Source: Oceanimonas marisflavi (GTDB lineage: Bacteria > Pseudomonadota > Gammaproteobacteria > Enterobacterales > Aeromonadaceae). From it: a stretch of DNA of 64,000 bases. Position 1 is the first letter of the stretch, and each line of letters opens with the position of its first letter. Below, piece after piece: positions 36,083 to 49,698 of this stretch. Where the stretch lies: positions 45,891 through 109,890 of the forward strand of contig NZ_QAGM01000011.1 of assembly GCF_003049725.1 (NCBI RefSeq), in the 5' to 3' direction. The position numbers and the translations under genes were made by a program. A model generated the notes under the pieces. That model did no database searches. It was not told the origin of the DNA and worked only from the letters and a program-made list of their open reading frames with translations.

Positions 36083-37291
36083 TTATTTATCCCGATCGGG
36101 CACCACATTAACCGGCCGGGACGCCACCCAGCCACAGCCGAACTGCAGCAATTGCAGGGCCATCATCAGCAGCAGGGCCCCCTGCCAGGCGCCTTCAAGA
36201 TCCCGTATCACGCCCAGCGCCGCCGGCCCGGTGGCCGCCAGCAGGTAACCGATGCTCTGGGCCATGGCCGACAGCGCCGTGGCCTGGGCGGTATTGGTGG
36301 CCCGCAACACAAAAAACGACAACGCCAGGCTGAGCGCACCACCACACCCCACCCCGATCAGCGAGGCCCACAATAAGGGAGCCGTGGCCGGTTGCCACCA
36401 GAGCCCGGCCAGACCGGCAAAGGAGGCAAGGAAGATGCCCAGCACCAGCCGGTGCTGACTGGCCATGCGCGCCGCCAGTATGGGCACCACAAAGTTGAAC
36501 GGAATACTGACCAGGTTGATCAGCGCCGTGGCGGTGCCGGCATGGTGGGCATCCAGGCCGCTTTCCAGCAGTATTTTGGGCAGCCAGGTGGCCATGGAAT
36601 AAAAGTAAAACGACTGCAGCCCCATATAAAAGGTAATGGCCCAGGCGGTTTTATCCCGCCACAGGCTCACCCTGACCGGATGGGACGGGCGCCCGACACT
36701 CTTCACCTTCAGCATGGGCAGCCAGAACAGCACGCACACCAGCGGCAGTACCGCCCACAAGGCGACCGGGTAATGCCAGTGACCAAACCGCTCCAGCAAG
36801 GGCACCGCCAGATACACGCCCAGACCGGCACCGGTGCTGAGGGTGACCGAATAAAGGCCGGTCATCAGCCCCACCCTGCGGGGAAAAAACGCCTTCACCA
36901 GCCCGGGAATAAGCACATTGAGCAGGGCAATGGCCGCGCCCAGCAGCAGGGTGCCCAGCAACACCACGGCGTAATCGTCTGCCAGCCGCAGCAGCACGCC
37001 GAAACTTATTACCAGCAGACCGGCAATGGCCAGCACCTGGGGTGACCAGCGCCGGGACAAGGCCGGCACGCACAGGGAAATAATCCCGAAACAGATCAGC
37101 GGCAGTGTGGTCAGCAGGCTGAAGGCACTGGCGCTGATATTCAGGCCGGCGCGGATCTGCTCCACCAGCGGCCCCACCACCACCAGGCCGCCGCGCAGGT
37201 TGGCGGCGGCCAGCAGCAGGGCCACCACCGCCAGAAAGGAGACAAAGGGACGACCGAAAAACGGATCGTCCACATCAGGTTGCGTGCTCAT
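36083..37291 (-). CDS. MFS transporter of the CynX/NimT family
   Basis: A 402 aa twelve-helix major facilitator protein. The branch is recognised by NLRGGLVVVGPLVEQIRAGLN in outline near the first helix, the LCVPALSRRW loop, and a GLMTGLYSVTLSTGAGLGVYLAVPL helix. Relatives export or import cyanate, nitroimidazoles or other small organics; the substrate is not predictable here. No regulator or catabolic gene is beside it. AAGG lies about 10 bases before the ATG. Confidence 0.85.
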   Translation of the reverse strand: MSTQPDVDDPFFGRPFVSFLAVVALLLAAANLRGGLVVVGPLVEQIRAGLNISASAFSLLTTLPLICFGIISLCVPALSRRWSPQVLAIAGLLVISFGVLLRLADDYAVVLLGTLLLGAAIALLNVLIPGLVKAFFPRRVGLMTGLYSVTLSTGAGLGVYLAVPLLERFGHWHYPVALWAVLPLVCVLFWLPMLKVKSVGRPSHPVRVSLWRDKTAWAITFYMGLQSFYFYSMATWLPKILLESGLDAHHAGTATALINLVSIPFNFVVPILAARMASQHRLVLGIFLASFAGLAGLWWQPATAPLLWASLIGVGCGGALSLALSFFVLRATNTAQATALSAMAQSIGYLLAATGPAALGVIRDLEGAWQGALLLMMALQLLQFGCGWVASRPVNVVPDRDK

Positions 37292-37458
37292 TATTGTTAT
37301 ACCTTGTTGTTATGAAAGGGCGTACCGGCCAGCCATGTTAGGAGGGAAAACGGGGCGGCTCAAGCAATTAAAAACCCCGGTAGTGTGACCACCCCCTCTC
37401 CCGGGGCATGCTATAAAGAGTTAAAATACATAAAGAAATCATTGAAACGGAAGAGGCC

Positions 37459-38046
37459 ATGCTGGATCCGAAAGACATTACCGCCGTCATTCTGGCCGGT
37501 GGCCGGGGGCTGCGCATGCAGGGTGCCGACAAGGGACTGCTGCCCCTGTGGGGCCGTCCTCTGGTCAGCCATGTGCTGGAGCGGCTTGAACCTCAGGTGG
37601 GCCGGGTGCTGATCAATGCCAACCGCAACCTGGAACATTACCGGAAGCTGGCCACGGTGATTCCCGACGATGAATATCATTTTGCCGGTCCGCTGGCGGG
37701 GTTTGAGGCCGGGTTGACTCATGCTCCCAGCGAGTGGGTGCTGTTCGTGCCCTGCGACAGCCCGCTGGTGCCCGCCGATCTGGCTGTGCGGTTATGCGCT
37801 GCCGTACACCGCCACGATCAGATCGCCGTGGTGGATGACGGCCATCAGCTTCACGCCGCCACCGCCCTGATGCACCAGTCGCTGCTGCCATCCCTGTGCA
37901 ATTATCTGGATGGCGGGGATCGCAAACTGCAGCTGTGGTATGAGCGACACCAGCTGGTGCCGGTAGACTTCAGCGATCAGGCCAGTGCCTTTTGTAACCT
38001 GAATACCCCCGAAGCGCTGATTGAGCTGGAAGGGCGCGGAGCGTAA
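37459..38046 (+). CDS. mobA: Molybdenum cofactor guanylyltransferase
   Basis: MobA attaches GMP to molybdopterin to make the MGD cofactor of DMSO-reductase-type enzymes. The 195 aa protein has the nucleotide loop VILAGGRGLRMQGADKGLL, NANRN, and FVPCDSPLVP with the metal-binding Asp. AGAGG lies just upstream of ATG 37459. It is a single gene here without mobB, closed by a shared hairpin. Confidence 0.93.
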   Translation: MLDPKDITAVILAGGRGLRMQGADKGLLPLWGRPLVSHVLERLEPQVGRVLINANRNLEHYRKLATVIPDDEYHFAGPLAGFEAGLTHAPSEWVLFVPCDSPLVPADLAVRLCAAVHRHDQIAVVDDGHQLHAATALMHQSLLPSLCNYLDGGDRKLQLWYERHQLVPVDFSDQASAFCNLNTPEALIELEGRGA

Positions 38047-38090
38047 AAAAGGGGTCGGAGTCATTTTATTTAAATGACTTCACCCCTTTT
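38045..38090. terminator. Terminator shared by mobA and the nitroreductase
   Basis: Outer stem AAAAGGGGT/ACCCCTTTT plus an inner AGTCATTT/AAATGACT stem, with A- and T-runs on both flanks, between two convergent genes. Confidence 0.78.
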
Positions 38091-38095
38091 ATTGT

Positions 38096-38650
38096 TTAAC
38101 GGCCGAAATAGCGCACAAACCGGGCCGGGTCACGCTCGGGCAGCTTGCGTACTTCCACTTCCGGGGTGCCCAGATACAAAAATCCGACGATCTGATCCTG
38201 CTCTTCCAGCCCCAGATCCCGGTGCACGCCCCGGTCAAAGGCAAACCAGCCGGTACGCCAGATGCCGTTGAAGCCCATGGTCTGTGCCGCCATCTGCATG
38301 GCCATCAGGGCGCAGCCGGCGGACAGTTCCTGCTCCAGACGCGGCACCTTGTCGTGCTCCTTTACCTTGGCCACCACGGTAATCACCATGGGAGCCCGCA
38401 GCGGCGCATTGCGGGCCTTGTCGATGGCGTCTTCGCTTTCCCCCTTCGCCTCGGCGGCGGCAGCCAGCACACCCCCCAGGGCCCGGCGCTGCTCGCCTTC
38501 AAACACGATAAATTCCCAGGGCATCAGCGCGGCATGATCCGGGGCGCGCAGGGCGGCGCGGAACAGGGTGTCCAGCTGCTCGCCGGCAGGGGCCGGCGCC
38601 ACCAGACGGGGGTTGGAATGGCGGTTCAGTAACAGTTCCAGTGCGTCCAT
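38096..38650 (-). CDS. Nitroreductase family protein (YdjA-like)
   Basis: A 184 aa FMN-dependent nitroreductase of the minimal YdjA type. The FMN-phosphate segment is LLNRHSNPRLVAPAP, with PDHAALMPWEFIVFEG, MAAQTMGFNGIWRTGW and VGFLYLGTPE following in the expected order. The physiological substrate is unknown. It is convergent with mobA and divergent from sppA. Confidence 0.9.
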   Translation of the reverse strand: MDALELLLNRHSNPRLVAPAPAGEQLDTLFRAALRAPDHAALMPWEFIVFEGEQRRALGGVLAAAAEAKGESEDAIDKARNAPLRAPMVITVVAKVKEHDKVPRLEQELSAGCALMAMQMAAQTMGFNGIWRTGWFAFDRGVHRDLGLEEQDQIVGFLYLGTPEVEVRKLPERDPARFVRYFGR

Positions 38651-38848
38651 TTTTTTCTCCTGTTTTGAGACCGCGCTACCTTACCAGCCCCCGCCCGGGG
38701 CATAAAGCCTTCTGCCATGGCATACCCAACAGACTTTTTCTTCGGGTTTCGTGAGGCAGCCTTCAGTTGCCGGGGCTATCCGTGGCAATGTCAGCGGCCT
38801 CACGTCATAATGGAGCAATTCGACCCTCTTTTATTTCAAGGCGCTGCT

Positions 38849-40684
38849 ATGTGGTCTGCCATCAAATGGTTGTTTCGCACTCTTGGCCGGGTGCTGACTC
38901 TTCTTCGCACCTTGCTTGTAAACCTGTTTTTCCTGCTGGCCCTGATTTCCCTGTTTATTCTGTTCTTTGGCGAAAAGGAAGCGCCCGTTCTGCCCGCCAC
39001 CGCCGCCCTCACCCTGGACATTAACGGCCCGGTACTGGAGCAGGACGCCCAGACCGGCCCGCGCCGCCTGCTCAACAAATGGCTGTCCGGAGACAATACT
39101 CCTCCCCCCCTCACTCTGGGGCAGATCAAGGAGGCCCTGGCCGCAGCCCGGCACGATGATCGCATCAAGGTGGTGGTGCTCAGGCTGCAGAACATGACCG
39201 AATCCAGCCTCACCCGGCTGGATGAAGTCGGCGCCGCCCTTGAGGCCTTCAAAACCTCGGGAAAACCGGTTTATGCCATTGGCGATTACTACACTCAGGG
39301 CCAGTATTATCTGGCCGCCCATGCCGATGAAGTCTGGCTGAACCCCGCCGGGGCCGTCACCATTCAGGGGATGGGGGTCTACCGGCTGCACTACAAGTCG
39401 GCCTTTGAGCGCTTTGACATCACGCCCCATGTGTTCCGGGTAGGCACCTACAAATCCTTTGTGGAGCCCTATCTGCGAGACGACATGTCCGATGAAAGCC
39501 GGGAAGACGCCCTGCGCTGGCTGGGCCAGCTGTGGCAGCATTATCAGGACAATATCAGCACGTTGCGCAATATTCCCGCCGATCACATCAGCCCGGGCAA
39601 GGAGCTGCTGCTGAGCCGGTTTCGTGCCGTGGGCGGCGATCCGGCCCGCTATGCCCTGGAGCAGGGTCTGGTAGACAAGCTGGCAACCCGTCACGATATG
39701 CTGCGCCACATTGGCGAACAGGTGGGCTGGAACCACAGCGCCGGCAGTTACCAGAGCCTGAGTGTGCCCCGTTATCTGGCACACCGCTCTCAGGACGACA
39801 GCACGGCCCCGGCGGTGGGCCTGATCACCGCCAGCGGCGCCATCATGAGCGGCGAGCCAGCACCCAACACCATCAGCGACGAACGCTTGGCACGGCTTAT
39901 CGACCAGGCCCGGCGCGACAATGATCTCAACGCCCTGGTGCTGCGTATTGACAGTCCCGGTGGCAGTGCCTTTGCCGCCGAGCAGATCCGTGCCGCCCTG
40001 CTGCGCTTCAAGGAGAGCGGCAAGCCGCTGGTGGTGTCCATGGGCAGCACCGCCGCCTCCGGCGGTTACTGGATTGCCGCCGATGCCGACAAAATCTACG
40101 CCGCCCCCACCACCCTCACCGGCTCCATCGGCGTCTTTGGGCTGTTTCTCACCTTTGAAGACGCCCTGGCCAAACTCGGCCTGAACACCGATGGCGTCGG
40201 CACCACCGATTTTGTCGGCGCCGGGCTGACCACCGGCCTGCCCGAACATGCCCGGGAACTGATTCAATTGGGGGTTGAACACACTTATGATCAGTTCGTG
40301 ACCCTGGTGGCCAATGGCCGTGAACTCAAGCCCGAGCAGGTGGAAGCCGCCGCTCAGGGGCATGTATGGACCGGTACCGACGCCCAGGCGCTGGGGCTGG
40401 TGGATGAACTCGGCTATCTGGACGATGCCCTGGCCGGTGCCGCCGAACTGGCCGGGCTGGCCGAATACCGGGTAAAAAAGGTGCTGCTGCCCCGTTCACC
40501 CAAGGATTTGCTGATGGAGCAGCTGCTGGAGTCCAATATCGACGCTCGGGCTCTGCTCCAGGCCAGCCTTCCCGAGGCCTTGCAACCGGCCGGCGAACAG
40601 CTGGGCCGCGAGCTGGATGCCCTGTCCCGTTTTAACGACATTCGCGGCCAGTATGTACTGTGCGTGGAATGCCAGGAGTTTTAA
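38849..40684 (+). CDS. sppA: Signal peptide peptidase SppA, 67K type
   Basis: An inner-membrane serine protease that degrades cleaved signal peptides. The 611 aa protein has an N-terminal membrane helix (TLLVNLFFLLALISLFILFF) and tandem ClpP-like domains. The catalytic Lys lies in the first half (HVFRVGTYKSFVEPY) and the nucleophilic Ser in the second (SMGSTAASGGYWIAADADKI). The frame is open from 38717, but ATG 38849 begins MWSAIKWLFRTLG as in E. coli, with AAGG upstream. Its TAA overlaps the ansA ATG by one base, the same gene pair as in Enterobacteria. Confidence 0.94.
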   Translation: MWSAIKWLFRTLGRVLTLLRTLLVNLFFLLALISLFILFFGEKEAPVLPATAALTLDINGPVLEQDAQTGPRRLLNKWLSGDNTPPPLTLGQIKEALAAARHDDRIKVVVLRLQNMTESSLTRLDEVGAALEAFKTSGKPVYAIGDYYTQGQYYLAAHADEVWLNPAGAVTIQGMGVYRLHYKSAFERFDITPHVFRVGTYKSFVEPYLRDDMSDESREDALRWLGQLWQHYQDNISTLRNIPADHISPGKELLLSRFRAVGGDPARYALEQGLVDKLATRHDMLRHIGEQVGWNHSAGSYQSLSVPRYLAHRSQDDSTAPAVGLITASGAIMSGEPAPNTISDERLARLIDQARRDNDLNALVLRIDSPGGSAFAAEQIRAALLRFKESGKPLVVSMGSTAASGGYWIAADADKIYAAPTTLTGSIGVFGLFLTFEDALAKLGLNTDGVGTTDFVGAGLTTGLPEHARELIQLGVEHTYDQFVTLVANGRELKPEQVEAAAQGHVWTGTDAQALGLVDELGYLDDALAGAAELAGLAEYRVKKVLLPRSPKDLLMEQLLESNIDARALLQASLPEALQPAGEQLGRELDALSRFNDIRGQYVLCVECQEF

Positions 40685-41703
40685 TGAGCCGCAAAAAAAT
40701 CTATATCGCCTACACCGGGGGTACCATCGGCATGCAGAAATCCGCCAAGGGCTATGTGCCTCTGGCAGGCTTTATGACCGACAGCCTGGCCGCCACCCCG
40801 GAGCTGCACCGCCCGGAAATGCCGGCCTACCATATCAGTGAATATGATCCGCTGATCGATTCGTCCGACATGACCCCTGCAGACTGGCAGCGCATTGCCG
40901 ACGACATTCGCGCCCATTACCACGATTACGACGGTTTTGTGGTGCTGCATGGCACCGACACCATGGCTTTTACCGCCTCGGCGCTGTCGTTCATGCTGGA
41001 AGATCTCGACAAACCGGTGATCGTCACCGGCTCCCAGATACCGTTGGTGGAGCTGCGCTCCGACGGCCGCACCAACCTGCTTAATGCCCTCTATATCGCC
41101 GCCGAGTATCCCATTCACGAAGTCGGTCTGTTTTTCAACAACCGGCTCTATCGCGGCAACCGGGCCAGCAAGGTGCACGCCGACGGTTTTAACGCCTTTG
41201 ATTCGCCCAACTTTCCGCCCCTGCTCAATGCCGGTATTCATATCAGCCTTGAGGCCGGCAAGCTGAGCCAGCCCAGTGGCAAAACCCTGACTGTCAGCCC
41301 CATCACGCCCCAGCCTGTCGGCGTGGTCATGCTGTATCCGGGCATCAGCCCGGAGGTGATCGCCAACCTGCTGCGTCAGCCGGTAAAAGCCCTGCTGCTG
41401 CTGTCTTACGGTGTGGGTAATGCGCCTCAGAACGAGGCCATGCTGACCCTGCTGGCCGAGGCCTCGGCCCGGGGCGTGATCATTGTTAACCTCACTCAGT
41501 GCCGGCGCGGCTCGGTCAACATGGAAGGCTATGCCACCGGCAAGGCCCTGGCCGATGCCGGGGTTATTTCGGGCTATGACATGACCACGGAAGCGGCCCT
41601 GACCAAGCTGCATTATCTGCTGAGCAAGAACCTGCCCCCCAACGAAATACGGTTATTGATGGGGCAAAGCTTGCGGGGAGAGCTGACATCCTCTGCCAGC
41701 TAA
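40684..41703 (+). CDS. ansA: Cytoplasmic L-asparaginase I
   Basis: Hydrolyses asparagine to aspartate and ammonia. The 339 aa protein carries both catalytic threonine motifs, YTGGTIGM near the start and VLHGTDTMAFTASAL near residue 90, and SYGVGNAP in the C-terminal domain. The lack of a signal peptide supports the type I cytoplasmic enzyme. AGGAG lies 5 bases before ATG 40684, inside the end of sppA, so expression is coupled. Confidence 0.94.
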   Translation: MSRKKIYIAYTGGTIGMQKSAKGYVPLAGFMTDSLAATPELHRPEMPAYHISEYDPLIDSSDMTPADWQRIADDIRAHYHDYDGFVVLHGTDTMAFTASALSFMLEDLDKPVIVTGSQIPLVELRSDGRTNLLNALYIAAEYPIHEVGLFFNNRLYRGNRASKVHADGFNAFDSPNFPPLLNAGIHISLEAGKLSQPSGKTLTVSPITPQPVGVVMLYPGISPEVIANLLRQPVKALLLLSYGVGNAPQNEAMLTLLAEASARGVIIVNLTQCRRGSVNMEGYATGKALADAGVISGYDMTTEAALTKLHYLLSKNLPPNEIRLLMGQSLRGELTSSAS

Positions 41704-41730
41704 GGCCAATTACATGTAAAAGGTTATGCG

Positions 41731-41819
41731 GTAGCTGCCACTTTAGTTGGCAGGGCCTGTGCAACAGGCCTTGAAGACACAGTCGTCTGCAGATTTGCGC
41801 CGGCTAAAGCGGCGCCTAC
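41731..41819. repeat. Inverted pair of GTAG-type REP hairpins
   Basis: Left unit GTAG-C-TGCCA-CTTTAGT-TGGCA (41731-41752). Right unit, in inverted orientation, GTAG-G-CGCCG-CTTTAGC-CGGCG (41819-41796). Head and loop are conserved while stem bases change in pairs. Between them is a perfect GGCCTGT-GCA-ACAGGCC hairpin (41754-41770). This is the layout of REP doublets that RAYT transposases mobilise; no RAYT gene is in the window. Confidence 0.75.
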
Positions 41820-41864
41820 AGCTCAGGTACGAAATGAGTGCATGATTAACGACACCCACAACGC

Positions 41865-41890
41865 AAAAAACCCGCCGAAGCGGGTTTTTT
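41865..41890. terminator. Terminator of the cold-shock gene
   Basis: Perfect 11 bp stem AAAAAACCCGC/GCGGGTTTTTT with a CGAA tetraloop, functional in both directions. Confidence 0.9.
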
Positions 41891-41916
41891 AAGGTTTTAA
41901 ATCATTCAGAAAATGA

Positions 41917-42120
41917 TTACAGAACCTGAATCTGAGAAGCCTGAGGACCCTTGGCACCCTCGGCCGGGGTGTAGGATACCTGCTGACCTTCGGCCAGGGT
42001 TTTAAAACCGCTGCCAACGATCTCGGAGAAGTGGGCAAACAGATCCTTGCCACCGTCAGCGGGAGTGATAAAACCAAAACCTTTGGACTCGTTGAACCAT
42101 TTTACAGTGCCAGTAGCCAT
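41917..42120 (-). CDS. CspA-family cold-shock protein
   Basis: A 67 aa OB-fold RNA chaperone that melts mRNA structure. RNP1 (KGFGFI) and RNP2 (DLFAHF) are intact and the start [14 protein letters not shown] is typical. The length fits CspA/CspE-type proteins. A 5' leader of about 135 nt from a good promoter at 42263-42291 fits the cold-shock mRNA type, but expression could equally be constitutive. Confidence 0.93.
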   Translation of the reverse strand: MATGTVKWFNESKGFGFITPADGGKDLFAHFSEIVGSGFKTLAEGQQVSYTPAEGAKGPQASQIQVL

Positions 42121-42262
42121 GTATACTTACCTTTTTTAAACATATGAATGGGCAATTGCCCGGAACCGCAATAAATCAAATAAGGGAAGCGTGGTGACTG
42201 TAGAACCGTAAGGACCAACAATGTACTGATGCTGCGCTGACTTGAGAATCTTGCTGAGGTGC

Positions 42263-42291
42263 ACTCTACGGCAGTGGGGGGGTGCCGTCAA
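42263..42291 (-). promoter_or_regulatory. Promoter of the cold-shock gene
   Basis: On the minus strand, TTGACG (42291-42286) and TAGAGT (42268-42263) are separated by 17 bp. The implied leader runs about 135 nt to the ATG. Confidence 0.6.
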
Positions 42292-42335
42292 ACAATATCG
42301 TAAAAAAAGATGAATAAATTTTGAACAGAATGAAG

Positions 42336-42359
42336 AAAGGCACCCGCAGGTGCCTTTTT
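42336..42359 (-). terminator. Terminator of the car operon
   Basis: Perfect 9 bp stem AAAGGCACC/GGTGCCTTT with a CGCA loop, 20 bases beyond the carB stop. The T-run on the minus strand is interrupted (TTTCTT). Confidence 0.7.
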
Positions 42360-42379
42360 CATCAGAGTGAGCCCTGGGC

Positions 42380-45607
<3,228 letters not shown>

Positions 45608-45623
45608 GACTCTACCCTACTCC

Positions 45624-46760
45624 TTATGCGCGGTATTTCTTGATCAGCTCGATGAAATGGTCAAACAGCGGGGCTGCGTCGTGCGGACCCGGGCTCGCCT
45701 CGGGGTGTCCCTGAAAGGAGAACGCCGGCTTGTCGGTGCGGTGCATGCCCTGCAGGGTGCCGTCGAACAGCGACACATGGGTGGCGCGCAGGTTGTCGGG
45801 CAGGGTGTCGCCGTCTACCGCGAAGCCGTGGTTCTGTGACGTGATCATCACCACATTGTTGTCCAGATCCTTCACCGGGTGGTTGGCGCCGTGATGGCCG
45901 TGGCCCATTTTCACGGTCTTGGCACCGCTGGCCAGGCCCAGCAGCTGGTGGCCCAGACAGATGCCGAACACCGGAATGTCGGTTTCCAGGAAGGTCTTGA
46001 TGGCCTCAATGGCGTAGTCGCAGGGCTCGGGGTCACCGGGACCGTTGGACAGGAAGATGCCGTCCGGATTCATCGCCAGCACCTCGGCGGCCGGGGTCTC
46101 GGCCGGCACCACGGTCAGGCGGCAGCCGCGATCCACCAGCATGCGCAGAATGTTGCGCTTGGCGCCAAAGTCATAGGCCACCACATGGTAGGGCAGTTCG
46201 GCGTCGGTGGGCTGGCTGTGGCCCAGGCCCAGCTGCCAGCTGCCTTCGCGCCACTGATACTGGCTGGCGGTGGACACTACCTTGGCCAGATCCATGCCCT
46301 TGAGGCCGGGGAAGCCCTGGGCTTCGGCCAGCGCCTTGGCTTCATTCAAGTCGGTTCCGGCCAGAATGCAGCCGGCCAGAGAGCCTTTTTCACGCAGAAT
46401 GCGGGTCAGCTTGCGGGTATCGATATCGGCAATACCCACTATGTTGTGAGCCTTGAGATAGTCGGACAGGGTACGCTGGTTGCGGAAGTTGGAGGCAATC
46501 AGCGGAAGATCGCGAATGATCAGTCCCTGAGCGTGAACCCGGTCGGATTCTTCATCTTCGGCGTTAGTGCCGGTATTGCCTATATGAGGATAAGTGAGCG
46601 TGACGATCTGGCGGGCATAGGATGGATCGGTAAGGATTTCCTGGTATCCCGTCATCGACGTGTTGAATACCACCTCACCAACGGAGCAACCGTCGGCGCC
46701 AATGGCTGTGCCGCGGAAGACCGAGCCATCTTCCAATACGAGCAGCGCTGAGTGATTCAA
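45624..46760 (-). CDS. carA: Carbamoyl-phosphate synthase small subunit
   Basis: The glutaminase subunit releases ammonia from glutamine for CarB. The 378 aa protein has the CPSase domain ([19 protein letters not shown]) and a class I amidotransferase domain with nucleophile Cys in [12 protein letters not shown] and catalytic His in [11 protein letters not shown]. The start is TTG 46760, with GGAGG five bases before it. A second TTG (46772) overlaps that site and is unlikely. E. coli carA also begins with a rare TTG. Confidence 0.96.
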   Translation of the reverse strand: MNHSALLVLEDGSVFRGTAIGADGCSVGEVVFNTSMTGYQEILTDPSYARQIVTLTYPHIGNTGTNAEDEESDRVHAQGLIIRDLPLIASNFRNQRTLSDYLKAHNIVGIADIDTRKLTRILREKGSLAGCILAGTDLNEAKALAEAQGFPGLKGMDLAKVVSTASQYQWREGSWQLGLGHSQPTDAELPYHVVAYDFGAKRNILRMLVDRGCRLTVVPAETPAAEVLAMNPDGIFLSNGPGDPEPCDYAIEAIKTFLETDIPVFGICLGHQLLGLASGAKTVKMGHGHHGANHPVKDLDNNVVMITSQNHGFAVDGDTLPDNLRATHVSLFDGTLQGMHRTDKPAFSFQGHPEASPGPHDAAPLFDHFIELIKKYRA

Positions 46761-47164
46761 GACAACCTCCAAGTTAATTCTTATAAATCAACAATTTACC
46801 TGGCTGTCCCGAGTTACAGACAAAAAAATTTTACTGCATCTCGGCTAATACTGGGCAAATTCTGTGTATTTTATCTGGAAGTGTCGTTTTCGACAAACTT
46901 TTTCGTGAGCAGAAGCACTGAAAGTCGAATATTCCACCACGCACGGCATAAAAATTCATATTAAAAGCATAAGAAAAACGAACGGAAAGGAATAACGAGA
47001 AAAAACAGGGGGTTGGATAAATTTTAAGATAAAGTTATTTAACTAATCAAAATTAAACAATTATTTCATTTAAAATCAACAGGTTAAATTAATGCAAAAA
47101 GCAAAATACAGGAGTCAGCCCTGCCCGAAAAGCTTCAGCTGACCCCATATTACTGCAACAGCGG
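46761..47164 (-). promoter_or_regulatory. A/T-rich car operon control region
   Basis: About 400 bases with no gene and much lower GC than the surroundings. On the minus strand TTGTCG (46896-46891) and TAAAAT (46873-46868) are spaced by 17 bp and form the best promoter. A TGTCG-TTTT-CGACA inverted repeat (46882-46895) overlaps its -35. Further upstream, TATGAAT matches one half of an ARG box, but the other half is poor. The distal part (46980-47110) is almost pure A/T, suitable for IHF or H-NS-like binding. Confidence 0.5.
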
Positions 47165-47989
<825 letters not shown>

Positions 47990-48073
47990 TTATTCAATGA
48001 TGTTCATGGGAATGTTGCGCAGTTTGCCAGAATGCATCCCGCTTGCAAAATACAGCGGGCAAAAAGCAGCCGT

Positions 48074-48100
48074 AAAAAAACCGGCGGCTGCCGGTTTTTT
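48074..48100 (-). terminator. Terminator of fklB
   Basis: Perfect 11 bp stem AAAAAACCGGC/GCCGGTTTTTT with a GGCT loop, 15 bases beyond the fklB stop and upstream of dapB. Confidence 0.88.
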
Positions 48101-48114
48101 CAGACTGACCCGAA

Positions 48115-48726
48115 TCAGGCGATTTCGAGCAGTTCCACTTCAAATACCAGGGTGGAGCACGGCGGAATGGAGCCGGCACCCTGCTCACCGTAGGCCAGGT
48201 GATGAGGCACGTACAGCTTCCACTTGGAGCCAACGGGCATCAGCTGCAGGGCTTCGACCCAGCCCTTGATCACACCGTTTACCGGGAACTGGGCCGGCTC
48301 GCCGCGCAGCACGGAGCTGTCGAACACGGAGCCGTCTACAAAGGTGCCGTGGTAATGCACACGCACGGTGTCTGTGGCAGAAGGCTTGGCGCCTTCGCCA
48401 GCAGCCAGCACTTCATACTGCAGGCCGGACTCGGTCTGCTGCACTTCGTCACGGGCGGCGTTGGCACTCAGGAAGGCGGCTTCTTCTTCCCTGGCCTTGG
48501 CGGACTGAGCAGACTGCTCGGCCTTCATGCGCTCGGTGATCACGCCAAAGGCGGCGTTGATGTCTTCCCGGGACACGGCGAACTCTTCACCGTTGAGGGA
48601 GTCGGCCAGACCCTGCTGTACGGCGGCGATGTCCATTCCTTCAAACGGCTGCTGGGCCAGTTGATCACCAATCTGACGGCCAATGCCATAGCTGGCTTTC
48701 TGTTCTACGGTCTCGTATGACGACAT
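48115..48726 (-). CDS. fklB: FKBP-type peptidyl-prolyl isomerase, FklB-like
   Basis: A 203 aa cytoplasmic prolyl isomerase. The N-terminal helical dimerisation region (KASYGIGRQIGDQL to about residue 100) precedes an FKBP domain with VRVHYHGTFVDGSVFDSS, GVIKGWVEALQLMPVGSKW and the terminal LVFEVELLEI. ATG 48726 follows AAGGGA by 5 bases; the open frame extends ten codons further without a ribosome site. Confidence 0.93.
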   Translation of the reverse strand: MSSYETVEQKASYGIGRQIGDQLAQQPFEGMDIAAVQQGLADSLNGEEFAVSREDINAAFGVITERMKAEQSAQSAKAREEEAAFLSANAARDEVQQTESGLQYEVLAAGEGAKPSATDTVRVHYHGTFVDGSVFDSSVLRGEPAQFPVNGVIKGWVEALQLMPVGSKWKLYVPHHLAYGEQGAGSIPPCSTLVFEVELLEIA

Positions 48727-48768
48727 GAGATTCCCTTTGTTTGGGTGTAAAAACATAATGCTAACAAA

Positions 48769-49698
48769 TTACACCGCCGAGCTGAATGGCGAATCCGGCC
48801 GGCTGGCCAATAATGCCGCACCCCGCACACCCCCGGCACCGCCAAATACCGGCGGGCGTACCTGTGGTGCCTGCATGCCGGTCATCAGATAAGCCGGCAG
48901 TCGCATGGCCAGCTCGTCATAAAGCCAGGCCGCTTCACCCAGGCCGCCCCCCAGCACCACCACGTCCGGATCGAGCTGGATGATCAGCGCACCCAGCCCG
49001 GAAGCCAGTATATCGAAATAGAGCTCCATGCAGCCGACAGCGGCAGCTTCGCCCTGCTGCCAGGCGGCAATAATGGCCTGGCCAGTTTGTTCGCGGCCGC
49101 CGCAGTAACGATACAGGCGGGCCAGACCGGTGCCGGACACATAGGTCTCAAGACAGGCATTCAGGCCACAACCACAGTCAAACAGCGGCAGCCCGGGGTG
49201 GCGCGCCAGCAGGGCCGCGCTGATGGGGCCGTGGCCGAATTCACCACAGCCGCCACGGCCGCTGTTGACCAGACAACCCTTGTGTATCAGGGCACCGCCC
49301 ACCCCGGTGCCCAGGGTCAGTCCCAGCGCCAGCCGGCTGCCGGCCACGGCGCCGCCATGATATTCCGACAGCAAAAAGCAGTTGGCGTCGTTGTCACCGA
49401 ACAGCGGACGTTGCAGCCGTGCCTGCAAATTTCCCAGCAGATCCCGGCCATGAATGGCCGGCACATTGGGCGCCAGAATACGGCCTTCGGCGTCCAGCAC
49501 ACCGGGAAAGCCCATCCCTACCCGGCCCCGAACGCCCAGGCGCTGATCGGCCTGATGCACCAGGCCGGTCACCAGCGCCAAAAAGGCATCATAACTGTGA
49601 ACAGGAGTGGCATGCAGGCTCGTCTCAAGGGCATTGAAGCCCTCATCAAACACGCCAAAGGCGATCTTGGTGCCGCCGATATCAAAGCCGTAAACCAT
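48769..49698 (-). CDS. nagK: N-acetyl-D-glucosamine kinase
   Basis: A ROK-family kinase that phosphorylates N-acetylglucosamine salvaged from cell wall or chitin. The 309 aa protein has the phosphate loop FDIGGTKIAFG, GTGVGGALI, the sugar-binding EFGHGP and the zinc-binding CGCGLNACLETYVSG. Its ATG overlaps the stop of the upstream protease gene by one base (TGATG), so the two are co-translated. Confidence 0.94.
   Translation of the reverse strand: MVYGFDIGGTKIAFGVFDEGFNALETSLHATPVHSYDAFLALVTGLVHQADQRLGVRGRVGMGFPGVLDAEGRILAPNVPAIHGRDLLGNLQARLQRPLFGDNDANCFLLSEYHGGAVAGSRLALGLTLGTGVGGALIHKGCLVNSGRGGCGEFGHGPISAALLARHPGLPLFDCGCGLNACLETYVSGTGLARLYRYCGGREQTGQAIIAAWQQGEAAAVGCMELYFDILASGLGALIIQLDPDVVVLGGGLGEAAWLYDELAMRLPAYLMTGMQAPQVRPPVFGGAGGVRGAALLASRPDSPFSSAV

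Noticed and set aside
46930..46960. ARG box upstream of carA
   Set aside because: Only one half (TATGAAT) matches; the second half and the neighbouring box are too degenerate.
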